Shown here in pieces: positions 34,701 to 43,645 of a stretch of DNA of 64,000 nt; positions within the stretch are counted from its first letter, which is position 1, and every line of letters starts with the position of its first letter. The stretch is from NCBI RefSeq assembly GCF_018310695.1, contig NZ_JAGXCY010000002.1:310001-374000 (forward strand). Direction: 5' to 3'. This DNA is from Paenibacillus sp. Marseille-Q4541. GTDB lineage: Bacteria > Bacillota > Bacilli > Paenibacillales > Paenibacillaceae. A program made the translations under genes and the position numbers. The notes under the pieces are model-generated. The model was given only the letters and a program-made list of their open reading frames with translations, ran no database searches and had not been told where the DNA came from.

Positions 34701-36146
34701 TTAGGAATGAATATATTCAGAAATCATTTTTTGTTTTAAATTCCATGCTGCTGGGCTAATATTAACACGATATATTTCCGGATTGAGTTTCCGTAAATAT
34801 TCTGGCCAGAACATATCCATTTGCTCCCGATGATAAGCGCGAATCTCTTCAAGTGTTGGAAGTTCATACACTTTACGTCCCTTGATAAATATAGGTTCAA
34901 GCATCGTAACAACATCGTAATCCTGAATTGTTTTCTTCAGATAGGGATGCACAGGATTAAACAGTTGCAACGGTTCTTTTTGCTTTGGCTGTTCGTCGTC
35001 CGGATAGCTAATATAGTCAGCAATCGCCTTTTTCGTTTTTGGATCCACAAGGCGATAGACTTCTTTTTTCCCTGGGGTTGTTACTTTTTCAGGATTCGCA
35101 GAAATTTTGATCGTCGGTTGCATAGTGCCTCTGACTTCTCGCTCTACCAGCTTGTATACTCCACCGAGAGAAGGCTGATCAGCAGCTGTAATTAGCTGAG
35201 TTCCCACTCCCCATGTATCAATCTGAGCACCCTGAGCTTTCAGGTTAAATATCGTATGCTCATCCAGATCGTTAGAAGCTACGATTTTAACATAGGGAAG
35301 TCCTGCTTCATCCAGCATTTTTCTCGCTTGAATGGATAGGTAAGCAAGGTCTCCACTATCTAACCGAATCGCGTTCATTTTCTTACCTTGAGCTTCAAGT
35401 TTCTTAGCTGTCTCTATCGCATGAGGAACACCGCTTCCAAGCGTATCAAACGTATCGACCAGCAGCGTCACTTGATCAGGCAACACTTTTGCATAGGCAT
35501 CAAACGCTTCCTGTTCGCTCTCAAAGCTCTGTACCCATGAATGAGCATGTGTTCCCGCTGTAGGAATACCAAACTGCTCTCCTGCGAGCATATTAGACGT
35601 AGCATCAAAGCCAGCCACATAAGCTGCACGTGCTCCCCAGATGGCAGCATCGGCCTCCTGAGCTCGTCTTGTACCGAATTCCAACAATGTGTTATTACCA
35701 GAGACTTGCTTAATTCGAGATGCTTTGGTAGCAATCAGTGTTTGATAATTCATAAAATTCAAAATTGCTGTCTCAACTAATTGCGTCTCCATGATATTGC
35801 CTTCAACCCGAACGAGTGGTTCATCTGGAAATACCATAGCGCCTTCTTTCATCGCATAAATCGTGCCTTGGAAAGAGAATTGCAGCAATTCTTCTAGAAA
35901 AGCCGGGTCATAATTTTCCTCCTGGCTGGATAAATACTTGATATCCTCCATCGTAAATCGGAGATTGCTAATATAACGTACGATCCGCTCAAGTCCCGCA
36001 AAAACGGCATAACCATTTTTAAAAGGTAACTTACGGAAATAAGCCTCAAATACGGCTTTACGCTTATGGGTACCATTTACCCAATGAGCATACATCATAT
36101 TAATCTGATATTTATCCGTATGTAATGCCAGGCTTGTGGTCTGCAT
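34701..36146 (-). CDS. pncB: Nicotinate phosphoribosyltransferase
   Basis: Joins nicotinate to PRPP to give nicotinate mononucleotide in NAD salvage. The 481 residues hold TDKYQINMMYAHW at the start, EFGTRRAQEADAAIWGARAA near 155-174, the conserved His region GTHAHSWVQSF near 195-205, and AIRLDSGDLAYLS near 262-274. The ATG at 36146 follows AGAGG by 9 nt. It is 57 nt downstream of pncA and third in a Nudix-pncA-pncB set. Confidence 0.95.
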   Translation of the reverse strand: MQTTSLALHTDKYQINMMYAHWVNGTHKRKAVFEAYFRKLPFKNGYAVFAGLERIVRYISNLRFTMEDIKYLSSQEENYDPAFLEELLQFSFQGTIYAMKEGAMVFPDEPLVRVEGNIMETQLVETAILNFMNYQTLIATKASRIKQVSGNNTLLEFGTRRAQEADAAIWGARAAYVAGFDATSNMLAGEQFGIPTAGTHAHSWVQSFESEQEAFDAYAKVLPDQVTLLVDTFDTLGSGVPHAIETAKKLEAQGKKMNAIRLDSGDLAYLSIQARKMLDEAGLPYVKIVASNDLDEHTIFNLKAQGAQIDTWGVGTQLITAADQPSLGGVYKLVEREVRGTMQPTIKISANPEKVTTPGKKEVYRLVDPKTKKAIADYISYPDDEQPKQKEPLQLFNPVHPYLKKTIQDYDVVTMLEPIFIKGRKVYELPTLEEIRAYHREQMDMFWPEYLRKLNPEIYRVNISPAAWNLKQKMISEYIHS

Positions 36147-36203
36147 CTGTCTCATCCTCTCAGGCCTCAAGTGAAGCCGCAAACAATTTCTTTAGGTGTT
36201 GTA

Positions 36204-36749
36204 TTATTTCGTCCGCTTTGTCACGGTTGCACCGAGACTATTCTTGAAATGTCCTAATGCCCACACATGACCTTCTGCATTAAAACTAGCAGTAGCGTCC
36301 TCATATACCGTTATGGAAAAACCTTTATTGTAAGCATCAACTGCTGTATGAAGTACACATATATCAGTACATACACCGATCAGATGAAGCTCGGATATTC
36401 CGCGCTCACGTAGTTTGATCTCAAGATCCGTGCCGGCAAAAGCACTGTATCTCGTCTTATCCATAAAATAGACAGATTCCTTCGCCTCTTCATAAAGAGC
36501 TCTAAGTCTGCCGTATAATTCTCTACCCGCCGTCCCCCGAATATTATGAGGTGGAAATAACTGAGTTTCCGGATGAAAGTGGTCATTCTCATCATGCAAA
36601 TCAATAGCCATTACAACATAATCGTTATTCTGTATAAACGCTTTTGTAATGTCCACGACGGCTTCCTCAATAGCTATTGCGGGCTCTCCTACTGGCAAAT
36701 TGCCATCCACAAAATCTTTTGTGTAGTCAATGACGATCAAAGCTTTCAT
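36204..36749 (-). CDS. pncA: Nicotinamidase (isochorismatase family cysteine hydrolase)
   Basis: Converts nicotinamide to nicotinate. Catalytic Asp in ALIVIDYTKDFVDG (near 9), Lys in FMDKTRYSAF (near 95) and Cys in LIGVCTDICVLHTAVDAY (near 125-130) are all present. Metal ligands appear in DLHDENDHFHPE. The ATG at 36749 follows AAGGAG by 8 nt; a GTG three codons earlier overlaps the ribosome site. 181 residues. The next gene, pncB, uses its product, which supports the call over other isochorismatase-like hydrolases. Confidence 0.92.
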   Translation of the reverse strand: MKALIVIDYTKDFVDGNLPVGEPAIAIEEAVVDITKAFIQNNDYVVMAIDLHDENDHFHPETQLFPPHNIRGTAGRELYGRLRALYEEAKESVYFMDKTRYSAFAGTDLEIKLRERGISELHLIGVCTDICVLHTAVDAYNKGFSITVYEDATASFNAEGHVWALGHFKNSLGATVTKRTK

Positions 36750-36775
36750 CCTGCTCACTCCTTATTCAACTTCGC

Positions 36776-37573
36776 TCACGTATAGATGGAAAGTCTCGGC
36801 TTAAGATCTGTAAAAAGATACAGCTGCGCAGGACGCTGAGAATATTGGTTTGAGCTGAGTGGGTTCCCCTCTTCATCTCTCACCTCTTCGATAATACCTT
36901 GACGGCTTCTCGTCGATGTAATTTTACGAATAAAATTAGGTTCTTCAAAATCCGGAACGACACTTTGAATGACCTGATACAATTCACTTAACGTAAAATG
37001 TTGTGGCAAAAACTGTCTAGCAATGGTCGTACGAAGCATCTGTTCTTGTATCCGCCTATAGGCATCTTCAATGATTGTTCGATGATCAAAGCCTAGTTCC
37101 AGCTTATGCAGTGCTTCTTCTATTGTAAACAATCCTACCTCTTCTGCGTCGTCTGCTGCTTGCCTGTGCTCCAGCATCCATTCCTCTACAAGAGCAAAAA
37201 ACGCATGGGAGATAATCCAGCCACGCGGATCTCTTCCTGGTTGACTATAAACGCCAAGATATTCGAGGTGTCCGCCATCTACGCCGGTTTCTTCCATGAG
37301 CTCACGCTTAGCTGCATCATAAATGGATTCATTCTCCTGACAGAACCCGCCAGGCAATGCCCATTTCCCGGCAAAAGGCCAGGACTTACGCTTAATTAAC
37401 ATCACTTTCAGTTCCCTGATGGGAAGCGTTTTGGTGACTGTTTTTCGCTCACGTTTCGTTAACGTAAACATGACAATATCGGCTGGAACACCGTCTGGTG
37501 TGCGATATTTCTTTTTCTGAACCGGACGATCCGGGTTTTCTTCTCCTGAAAAATGGTTCTGTTCTTCGCTCAT
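36776..37573 (-). CDS. Nudix hydrolase with C-terminal winged-helix region (NrtR-like)
   Basis: 265 residues. The Nudix domain lies at about 25-165, with an intact box GGFCQENESIYDAAKRELMEETGV near 74-97; a C-terminal part (ARQFLPQHFTLSELYQVIQSVVP, then FIRKITSTR) resembles the winged helix of NrtR-type regulators. Being first in the operon with pncA and pncB points to NAD metabolism: an ADP-ribose-sensing repressor, an ADP-ribose pyrophosphatase, or both. The intact box argues that catalysis is kept. Starts 27 nt upstream of pncA. Confidence 0.82.
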   Translation of the reverse strand: MSEEQNHFSGEENPDRPVQKKKYRTPDGVPADIVMFTLTKRERKTVTKTLPIRELKVMLIKRKSWPFAGKWALPGGFCQENESIYDAAKRELMEETGVDGGHLEYLGVYSQPGRDPRGWIISHAFFALVEEWMLEHRQAADDAEEVGLFTIEEALHKLELGFDHRTIIEDAYRRIQEQMLRTTIARQFLPQHFTLSELYQVIQSVVPDFEEPNFIRKITSTRSRQGIIEEVRDEEGNPLSSNQYSQRPAQLYLFTDLKPRLSIYT

Positions 37574-37607
37574 CTATTATCACCGCTATGATTTCATTTT
37601 GATATTT

Positions 37608-37637
37608 TCATTATGACATCATTATCTCGTTTGTCAA
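37608..37637 (-). promoter_or_regulatory. Candidate promoter of the Nudix-pncA-pncB operon
   Basis: TTGACA (37637-37632), 18-nt spacer, TAATGA (37613-37608), minus strand. Confidence 0.5.
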
Positions 37638-37676
37638 CCGCACCCAAATCAGGAAAGCTATTTACCCATGAGCACT

Positions 37677-38081
37677 TTATTTTTTAGGAATAACCAGACG
37701 AAAAGAAGCTGTTGCCATACAGCCCAGGACATCATCGGCATTTTTCACTTCTGCTTTTGTCGTTAAACTTCTTCCAGCTTCATGAATCACTTCGGCAGTA
37801 ACAATAAGCTCCCCTTGATGCATTGGTGCTAGATAATGAATGTTCAGATTTGTAGTAACACAGTTATCTATTTGTTTTGCCGCTACGGCAACCATCCCCA
37901 TAGCTTGATCCATTAAAGAGGAGAGGACACCTCCGTGTACAATCCCCATAGAATTCGTATGCTGCTTCCCTGCTGTAATGGAGATCACTACCTTATTTTC
38001 TGTTGCGCTTAGCATTTTGCAACCTAATAGGCCCCAAAAACGGTCTCCTGCATCTTGAATCATTTCCTCTACTATTTTCAT
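37677..38081 (-). CDS. PaaI family thioesterase (hotdog fold)
   Basis: Likely hydrolyses an acyl-CoA thioester. The 134 residues hold the PaaI-type core HTNSMGIVHGGVLSSLMDQAMGMVA near 43-67, with the HGG turn and a catalytic acidic residue (Asp in LMDQ). GGGGAG precedes the ATG by 8 nt. Single gene between ricA and the NAD operon. The substrate is unknown. Confidence 0.87.
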   Translation of the reverse strand: MKIVEEMIQDAGDRFWGLLGCKMLSATENKVVISITAGKQHTNSMGIVHGGVLSSLMDQAMGMVAVAAKQIDNCVTTNLNIHYLAPMHQGELIVTAEVIHEAGRSLTTKAEVKNADDVLGCMATASFRLVIPKK

Positions 38082-38170
38082 CTGTGAAACTCCCCTTCTG
38101 GCTGTACGTTCCTTAGATTACCCTGTATCTTATGCTCTACTCGTACCATGACTTATTTTATACAGAAAAA

Positions 38171-38193
38171 GAGTACGGAATTTCATTCCGCAC
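38171..38193 (-). terminator. Terminator of miaB-ricA
   Basis: GTGCGGAAT pairs with ATTCCGTAC around a 3-nt loop, followed on the minus strand by TCTTTTTC. It lies just past the ricA stop. Confidence 0.82.
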
Positions 38194-38204
38194 CCTTCAC
38201 TGTA

Positions 38205-38654
38205 TTAATCACATCTCGATGGAGGTGCATCCGTACCTGTCTCCACATTCACTTTCTCGGAGACCGTATCGTGGATGACTGACATCACAAGTTGCAATAA
38301 ATAGTTTATGTCGCTTTGGCTCTGCTGAAATTCATTAACCAGCGGAATGTTATCAATCTCATCCTGAAGTTGCTCAATCTCTGCTTCAATCTTCGCAACC
38401 ATTTCTTTATTTTGAAAAGATTCAAAAGCGACGATTTCTTTTTGCTTCTTTTTCATTTTTTGGATGAGACCTTGAATCCGCTCATGTTCTTGAATTTTGG
38501 ACTCCGCTTGTTTGAAATGCTGGACTTCTTCACTCGTCCCGATCAAATCAGCGAGTTCCTTCGCCTTGTTCATAATATCATCGCGTATAATGAGATCCCG
38601 CGTACTAAATGAAGGCATACCATATTGATTGACTTTAACTTGATCATTTCCCAT
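38205..38654 (-). CDS. ricA: YlbF/YmcA family regulator RicA (YmcA)
   Basis: Part of the RicA-RicF-RicT complex, which in B. subtilis affects mRNA maturation by RNase Y, competence, biofilm and sporulation. The 149 residues are helical and carry the YmcA core (AKELADLIGTSEEVQHFKQAESKIQEHERIQGLIQKMKKKQKEI, about 30-73). A single Cys stands second from the end; a C-terminal Cys is seen in RicA proteins that bind an Fe-S cluster. The ATG at 38654 follows TGGAG by 8 nt. It comes 55 nt after miaB, as in B. subtilis (ymcB-ymcA). Confidence 0.88.
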   Translation of the reverse strand: MGNDQVKVNQYGMPSFSTRDLIIRDDIMNKAKELADLIGTSEEVQHFKQAESKIQEHERIQGLIQKMKKKQKEIVAFESFQNKEMVAKIEAEIEQLQDEIDNIPLVNEFQQSQSDINYLLQLVMSVIHDTVSEKVNVETGTDAPPSRCD

Positions 38655-38709
38655 AATGATCGCTCCATTCTGATAGGTTGGCTCATATTGCAATGTTTCT
38701 CTAGTTGCA

Positions 38710-40263
38710 TTAGTTATTTGCTGCTTGTGGTAAAGGGAGCCACTCACCCTTGATGTACCACGATTTAGCATCCGTAATTTCAACTTGTACGAAAGTACCA
38801 ATTAACTCTTTAGGTCCTTCGAAATGAACAAGTTTGTTACCACGCGTGCGTCCGGACAATACTTCTTCGTTGTTCTTGCTTTCTCCTTCTACAAGAACCT
38901 CTACAACTTGTCCTTTCATTCGCTCATGTGCACCATAGCTGTATTCTTGAACCGCTTTGTTCAAGCGTTGTAGACGCTCTTTTTTCACTTCCATAGGAAC
39001 GTTGTCTTCCATTATGGCAGCAGGCGTTCCTTCACGTGGTGAATAAATATAGGTATAAGCAAAATCAAATCCAACTTCACGAACTAACGATAAGGTATCA
39101 TCGAACTGTTCGTCAGTTTCCCCAGGAAAACCAACGATAATGTCAGTCGTCAGTACTGCATTCGGGATTGCTTGTTTGATTTTGTGTGCGAGCTCAAGAT
39201 AACGTTCACGAGAGTACTTACGACTCATTTTTTTGAGTACTTCAGTGCTTCCAGATTGTACCGGAAGATGAATATGCTCAACCAAATTTCCGCCTTTGGC
39301 AAGTACTTCAATGAGATGATCATCAAAATCACGTGGATGTGATGTCGTAAAGCGTACTCTTGGAATATCTATTTTGCGAATTTCATCCATAAGATCACCG
39401 AAACCATACTTGAGATCAGTAAAGTCTTTACCGTAAGCATTTACGTTCTGACCAAGCAAAGTGATCTCTTTAAAACCTTGCCGCGCCAAGTCGCGGACTT
39501 CAGCTATTACATCTTCAGGCCGACGGCTACGCTCTTTACCGCGTGTAAATGGAACAATACAGTAGGTGCAGAACTTGTCACAACCGTACATGATATTTAC
39601 CCATCCTCGTAAACCCTGACGTTTCTTAGGCATATTTTCAATAATATCGCCTTCTTTCGACCATACTTCAACGACCATTTCCTTACTAAAATAAGCTTCG
39701 TTAATGAGATATGGCAGTCGGTGAATGTTATGTGTACCAAAAATCATATCGACAAACCCATGTTTTTGTAAAATACGGTTAACGACCGTTTCTTCTTGTG
39801 ACATACATCCACATACACCAAGTAATAGATCCGGTTTCTCAATCTTCAGATGTTTCAGGTGGCCCAGCTCACCGAATACTTTATCTTCCGCATTTTCACG
39901 GATTGCACAAGTGTTCAAGAGGATAATATCTGCTTCCTTACGATCTTCGGTCGGCTGGTAACCCATCTCTTCCAGCATCCCTTTAATCGTCTCTGAATCA
40001 TGCTCATTCATCTGGCACCCATATGTATAGACCAGATAGTGTTTCCCCCTACCAATTGTCTTTAACTCTTCAGGTATTGCATTATCATACAGAACCTGAA
40101 TATTTTCTTTTCCCCGTTGTTTCTCACGTTTGTGATCAGGCTCCGACATAATGTTGATATCACGTCCACGAATCCGGATTTTCTTGCCAAACTCATCTTC
40201 CGAAAGAACTTTCGCGTCAGAAAAATCAAAATACTTGGAGTAATCCTTTGTATCTTTCGCCAT
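38710..40263 (-). CDS. miaB: tRNA-2-methylthio-N6-dimethylallyladenosine synthase
   Basis: Radical SAM enzyme that methylthiolates A37 of tRNAs. N-terminal cluster cysteines occur in [23 protein letters not shown] and [10 protein letters not shown]; the radical SAM motif is [11 protein letters not shown] near 231-241 (CXXXCXXC). The C-terminal TRAM part ends near residue 505. 517 residues, with about 60 extra N-terminal residues as in other Bacillales MiaB. GGAGTGA precedes the ATG. Confidence 0.95.
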   Translation of the reverse strand: MAKDTKDYSKYFDFSDAKVLSEDEFGKKIRIRGRDINIMSEPDHKREKQRGKENIQVLYDNAIPEELKTIGRGKHYLVYTYGCQMNEHDSETIKGMLEEMGYQPTEDRKEADIILLNTCAIRENAEDKVFGELGHLKHLKIEKPDLLLGVCGCMSQEETVVNRILQKHGFVDMIFGTHNIHRLPYLINEAYFSKEMVVEVWSKEGDIIENMPKKRQGLRGWVNIMYGCDKFCTYCIVPFTRGKERSRRPEDVIAEVRDLARQGFKEITLLGQNVNAYGKDFTDLKYGFGDLMDEIRKIDIPRVRFTTSHPRDFDDHLIEVLAKGGNLVEHIHLPVQSGSTEVLKKMSRKYSRERYLELAHKIKQAIPNAVLTTDIIVGFPGETDEQFDDTLSLVREVGFDFAYTYIYSPREGTPAAIMEDNVPMEVKKERLQRLNKAVQEYSYGAHERMKGQVVEVLVEGESKNNEEVLSGRTRGNKLVHFEGPKELIGTFVQVEITDAKSWYIKGEWLPLPQAANN

Positions 40264-40408
40264 CGTAAAACGGTCACTCCTTACACAAAATCTATTTCGT
40301 ATTCCCTATCCATTATCAATCATCTATACCTCTATTTAAAAAGGCATTACAGCAAATTATAACATGATTCATGACCCATATCCACCGACTCTCACGAGAT
40401 AAAACACA

Positions 40409-40461
40409 AAAAAAGGGTTGTCCCTAACTGGATTAGCAAATCCATAGGAACAACCTTTTTA
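40409..40461. terminator. Terminator downstream of pduL
   Basis: AAAAAGGGTTGTCCCTA pairs with TAGGAACAACCTTTTT across an 18-nt loop; A and T tracts on both sides. It lies 26 nt past the pduL stop. Confidence 0.85.
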
Positions 40462-40487
40462 TTCATCGTATTATAAGATTATAGAGC

Positions 40488-41060
40488 TTAGCCAATGATT
40501 TCAGCTACATCTCCGGTTTTAGCGCCTGCAGCATTTGCTTCATCTGTATCGATATGCATATCAAGTGCAAAGGAATCAGAAACGCGTGCAATTACATTTT
40601 CCAGTACAAGACCTCGTTCTCCGCCAAGGCGAACTTTTAACATGTCTTTGTCTTTAACTCCCCATTTTTCTGCATCAGAAGTATGGAAGTGAATGTGTCT
40701 TGCCGCTACAATTACGCCTTCTTCCAAAGTAACTTCACCTGCTGGTCCTTTTAAAGTAATACCAGGTGTTCCATCAATGGATCCGGACTCGCGAACTGGT
40801 GCTTTTACTCCGATAGCAAAAGAATCCGTACGAGAAATTTCCAGCTGGCTAGCCGGACGTGCAGGTCCGAGAATTCTTACTTTATCAAATTGGCCTTTTG
40901 TGCCAATAACAGCAACGGTTTCGTTAGCTGCGAATTGTCCTGGCTGAGACAATGGTTTAAATTCCGTTAATTGGTATCCAGCTCCGAACAAAGCTTCAAC
41001 ATGCTCTTGGGTTAGATGGATGTGGCGTGCTGACACACCTACAGGTACAGTTTTACTCAT
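40488..41060 (-). CDS. pduL: Phosphate propanoyltransferase (PduL-type phosphotransacylase)
   Basis: Exchanges phosphate and CoA on short acyl groups. The 190 residues hold both PduL halves with their zinc-binding His motifs: GVSARHIHLTQEHVEALFG near 8-26 and VAARHIHFHTSDAEKWGV near 119-136. AAGGAG precedes the ATG. No microcompartment shell or propanediol genes are nearby, and no encapsulation peptide is visible before the core, so it probably acts in the cytosol, perhaps as an acetate/acetyl-phosphate enzyme. Confidence 0.9.
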   Translation of the reverse strand: MSKTVPVGVSARHIHLTQEHVEALFGAGYQLTEFKPLSQPGQFAANETVAVIGTKGQFDKVRILGPARPASQLEISRTDSFAIGVKAPVRESGSIDGTPGITLKGPAGEVTLEEGVIVAARHIHFHTSDAEKWGVKDKDMLKVRLGGERGLVLENVIARVSDSFALDMHIDTDEANAAGAKTGDVAEIIG

Positions 41061-41133
41061 CTGTTAACACTCCTTAATTCTCTATCTATATATTTGGTCC
41101 GTCCATTATTATACCCATATTAACAACAAAATG

Positions 41134-41163
41134 AAAAGGCATCCTTCACTTTCAGACGTCTTT
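41134..41163 (-). terminator. Terminator of the dipeptidase gene
   Basis: AAGGCATC pairs with GACGTCTT with one mismatch; on the minus strand it ends in GCCTTTTC. It is weaker than others here. Confidence 0.5.
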
Positions 41164-41174
41164 TTTGCTAATAA

Positions 41175-42152
41175 TTACGGTTTATCCCCTAAATTTTCAC
41201 ATAGAAACGTCAACATATTGTCATACATAAACTGTCTAACCAGCGTCTCAGGATAGTGTTTTTGCAGCAATTCTACGAGATCAGTGTACTTACCAGGGTG
41301 TTCAAGTCCTTGAATCCACTGATGGATTCCATCGAAGTCTGAACCGAACATGATGTGATTTGCTCCTCCCAAGGAACAGACATGCTCTATATGTTTTAAC
41401 AGATCCGTCTGGGATACCTCCCCTTGTTCTTTGACAAACCACGGAACAAACGTCATCCCCATTCTTCCATTCAGAGCAATAATGGTACGTATCTGCTCAT
41501 CGGTAAGATTACGAGGATGCGGACAAACTGCTCTTGCATTAGAGTGAGAAGCAATAAATGATCGTTCTGTCGTGTCTGCCAGCTCCCAAAAACCTGCCTC
41601 TGACAAATGGGATACATCCAAAATCAGTCCAATCTCCTTACATCTTCTAATCAGCTCTCTGCCTTTATTCGTGAATCCCCCGTTGCGTTCCTCCAGAATA
41701 CCATCCGCTGCCCAGTTGGCGTAGTTCCATGTAACTCCTATAAATCGAACACCCTGCTTATACATCAGATCGAGGTAAGAAAGATTCCCTTCCAGACCAT
41801 CCACACCTTCAAGCGACAATAAACTCCAAATAGAGCCACCTGCCTGCCCAATGTTCGTTCGAAGCTCCTGTGCATCTTCTTTCCATCGTAAAGGCCGGAG
41901 ACGTAACGGATGGCTCTCTTGGGCAGTTAACAAGTTATATATCTCTATTTGTCGAAAAACATGCTCAAATCGCGGGGTACCCAGTTTTTCGGACAAAAAT
42001 ATAGCAAACGTCTGAAGCGCTACGTTTCCCTCCTGTAACCTATTCATTGTGACATCCAGTCCAGGACCTTGTATAAAATCAAGACTAGAATCTCGTTGCA
42101 TTTTGTACAGTACATCACAGTGCATATCAACAATGGGCACACTTTTTTTCAT
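41175..42152 (-). CDS. Membrane dipeptidase (peptidase family M19)
   Basis: Zinc dipeptidase. Metal ligands lie in PIVDMHCDVLYKM near 6-18, in SLEGVDGLEG near 112-121 (bridging Glu), in ILDVSHLSEAGFWELADTT near 177-195, and in FIASHSNARAVCPHPRNL near 199-216; GSDFDGI near 272 completes the site. 325 residues, GGAGGG 8 nt before the ATG. No signal peptide, so it is cytosolic like other Bacillales members. Possible substrates include dipeptides from wall or peptide uptake. Confidence 0.9.
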   Translation of the reverse strand: MKKSVPIVDMHCDVLYKMQRDSSLDFIQGPGLDVTMNRLQEGNVALQTFAIFLSEKLGTPRFEHVFRQIEIYNLLTAQESHPLRLRPLRWKEDAQELRTNIGQAGGSIWSLLSLEGVDGLEGNLSYLDLMYKQGVRFIGVTWNYANWAADGILEERNGGFTNKGRELIRRCKEIGLILDVSHLSEAGFWELADTTERSFIASHSNARAVCPHPRNLTDEQIRTIIALNGRMGMTFVPWFVKEQGEVSQTDLLKHIEHVCSLGGANHIMFGSDFDGIHQWIQGLEHPGKYTDLVELLQKHYPETLVRQFMYDNMLTFLCENLGDKP

Positions 42153-42237
42153 GTAATTAGCCCTCCTTCGTCGTTCCCTTGTTAAGCAGAGATGAAGGCA
42201 ACAGTCCTTCTTATTTCTTTATATGCAGGCTGTACGC

Positions 42238-42271
42238 AAAAAAGCCCATTTGCAACATGTGCAAACAGGCT
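42238..42271 (-). terminator. Terminator of spoVS
   Basis: AGCC and TTTGCA arms pair with TGCAAA and GGCT, followed on the minus strand by TTTTTTG. It lies 17 nt past the stop. Confidence 0.82.
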
Positions 42272-42287
42272 AAGATTAAAAAGATAG

Positions 42288-42548
42288 TTATCTTGGTTCC
42301 ACAATCAATTTAATAGCTGTTCGGTCTTCCCCGTCTATTACGATATCCGTAAAGGCAGGAATGCAAATCAGATCAACTCCGCTCGGTGCCACGAATCCCC
42401 GGGCAATGGCTACTGCTTTTATCGCTTGATTAAGAGCTCCTGCACCAATCGCTTGCAGTTCAGCATTTCCGCGTTCTCTTAGAACACCTGCTAATGCACC
42501 AGCGACTGAATTCGGATTGGACTTGGCTGAAACTTTTAATACTTCCAT
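42288..42548 (-). CDS. spoVS: Stage V sporulation protein S
   Basis: Small Alba-like protein required late in sporulation in B. subtilis. The 86 residues (MEVLKVSAKSNPNSVAGALA to AIKLIVEP) match the highly conserved family along the whole length. The ATG at 42548 follows GGGGAGG by 8 nt. The upstream region holds a sigma-H-like promoter. It lies downstream of rny and ymdB, as in B. subtilis. Confidence 0.97.
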   Translation of the reverse strand: MEVLKVSAKSNPNSVAGALAGVLRERGNAELQAIGAGALNQAIKAVAIARGFVAPSGVDLICIPAFTDIVIDGEDRTAIKLIVEPR

Positions 42549-42719
42549 GGTAAGTACCTCCCCTGGGAATAGGATGATGGATTGTTTCCACGACATGGTC
42601 CAACATGTGACAAATGCAGTAACTGAACTGAACTGAACTTTCTCGCTCTCTGTAATGCACGCATTAGTCCGCCCGAATGTTTCAGCTTGATCTTTTTCTT
42701 GAACAGACTCTAATAGATG

Positions 42720-42748
42720 TTATTCGCGAGAATGTAAAAGATTCCTTC
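42720..42748 (-). promoter_or_regulatory. Candidate sigma-H promoter of spoVS
   Basis: On the minus strand GAAGGAAT (42748-42741), 12 nt, then CGCGAATAA (42728-42720). This fits RNAGGAWWW and RNNGAATWW except for one base. spoVS is sigma-H dependent in B. subtilis. The start site would lie about 165 nt before spoVS; a GTTCA repeat (three and a half copies) lies in between. Confidence 0.4.
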
Positions 42749-42793
42749 TTTTTACGAGTCCGATGTTCTTAGTTAAAAGATGTACCTTCGTCG

Positions 42794-43591
42794 TTATTCC
42801 ATTCGCCACTCATCTTCGATCAACCGAATTTTTTCAATCTTGGTTGCTTTTCCTGTGTCTTCATCGATATCAATGATTACCGCATGAAAATGCCATTTAC
42901 CTTCATCCACATTAAAGCGCACTGGCAGACTGGTTAGAAATTTATGAAGTACAGCTTCCCGTTCCATACCCAAAATTCCGTCTTTCGGTCCTACCATCCC
43001 TACATCCGTAATGGCAGCCGTACCCTCTGATAATATCCGCTCATCATTCGTTTGCACATGTGTGTGTGTACCCACTACAACCGATGCTCTTCCATCCAAA
43101 TAATATCCCATTGCAATTTTTTCGGATGTCGCTTCCGCATGAAAATCAACCAGAATACATTTATGTTTTTTCTTAAGCTCGTCCACCAGGTCATCTGCCT
43201 TACGGAAAGGACAGTCAAGTGCTGGTAAAAAAGTACGTCCTTGCAAGTTAACGATGGCTAATTCCTTACCGTTTGCCTTAATTACTGCATGGCCATTTCC
43301 TGGAGTCGTCTCTTCTGGAAAATTAGCCGGACGAATCAACCGAGGTTCATCATCGATAAATTCAAAAATATCACGATTATCCCATGTGTGATTCCCCATT
43401 GTAATACCATGAATACCCCAATCGAAAAACTGCCTAGCAATGGACTGCGTGATGCCGCGACCAGACGCTGCATTCTCCCCATTGGCAATAATGATATGAG
43501 GTTTATATTTCGTTTTGAGTAATGGAAGGTTTTCCTTCACTGCCTTCCGACCAACGCTGCCAACAATGTCACCTATAAATAAAACTTTAAT
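42794..43591 (-). CDS. ymdB: YmdB metallophosphoesterase (TIGR00282), with an apparent ATT start codon
   Basis: Phosphodiesterase acting on cyclic nucleotides in B. subtilis, where it affects biofilm and motility. The conserved N-terminus KVLFIGDIVGSVGRKAVKENLP, including the metal-binding GDIVG, is encoded only if translation starts at ATT (43591-43589), 8 nt after GGAGG. No ATG, GTG or TTG occurs between the upstream in-frame TAA and this point. The first standard codon (GTG at 43540) would remove 17 residues and the metal site. Further motifs: NGENAASGRG, GNHTWDNRDIF, DFHAEATSEK, VVGTHTHVQTND. 265 residues, equal to the family length. Confidence 0.9.
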   Translation of the reverse strand: MKVLFIGDIVGSVGRKAVKENLPLLKTKYKPHIIIANGENAASGRGITQSIARQFFDWGIHGITMGNHTWDNRDIFEFIDDEPRLIRPANFPEETTPGNGHAVIKANGKELAIVNLQGRTFLPALDCPFRKADDLVDELKKKHKCILVDFHAEATSEKIAMGYYLDGRASVVVGTHTHVQTNDERILSEGTAAITDVGMVGPKDGILGMEREAVLHKFLTSLPVRFNVDEGKWHFHAVIIDIDEDTGKATKIEKIRLIEDEWRME

Positions 43592-43645
43592 GTGTGTTGC
43601 CTCCTTTTAACCCATATGCTCCATTATTAATCATCTATGAATGAG

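Noticed and set aside
34679-34760. Plus-strand frame beginning ATGCTCTTTCCTAAAC after an AAGGAG.
   Set aside because: Antisense to the pncB end and its hairpin; the ribosome-like sequence is in the hairpin loop of the minus transcript. Coding content is poor.
42460-42660. 66-codon frame upstream of and overlapping spoVS (minus).
   Set aside because: No ribosome site; overlaps spoVS out of frame and passes through the GTTCA repeat; likely untranslated leader.
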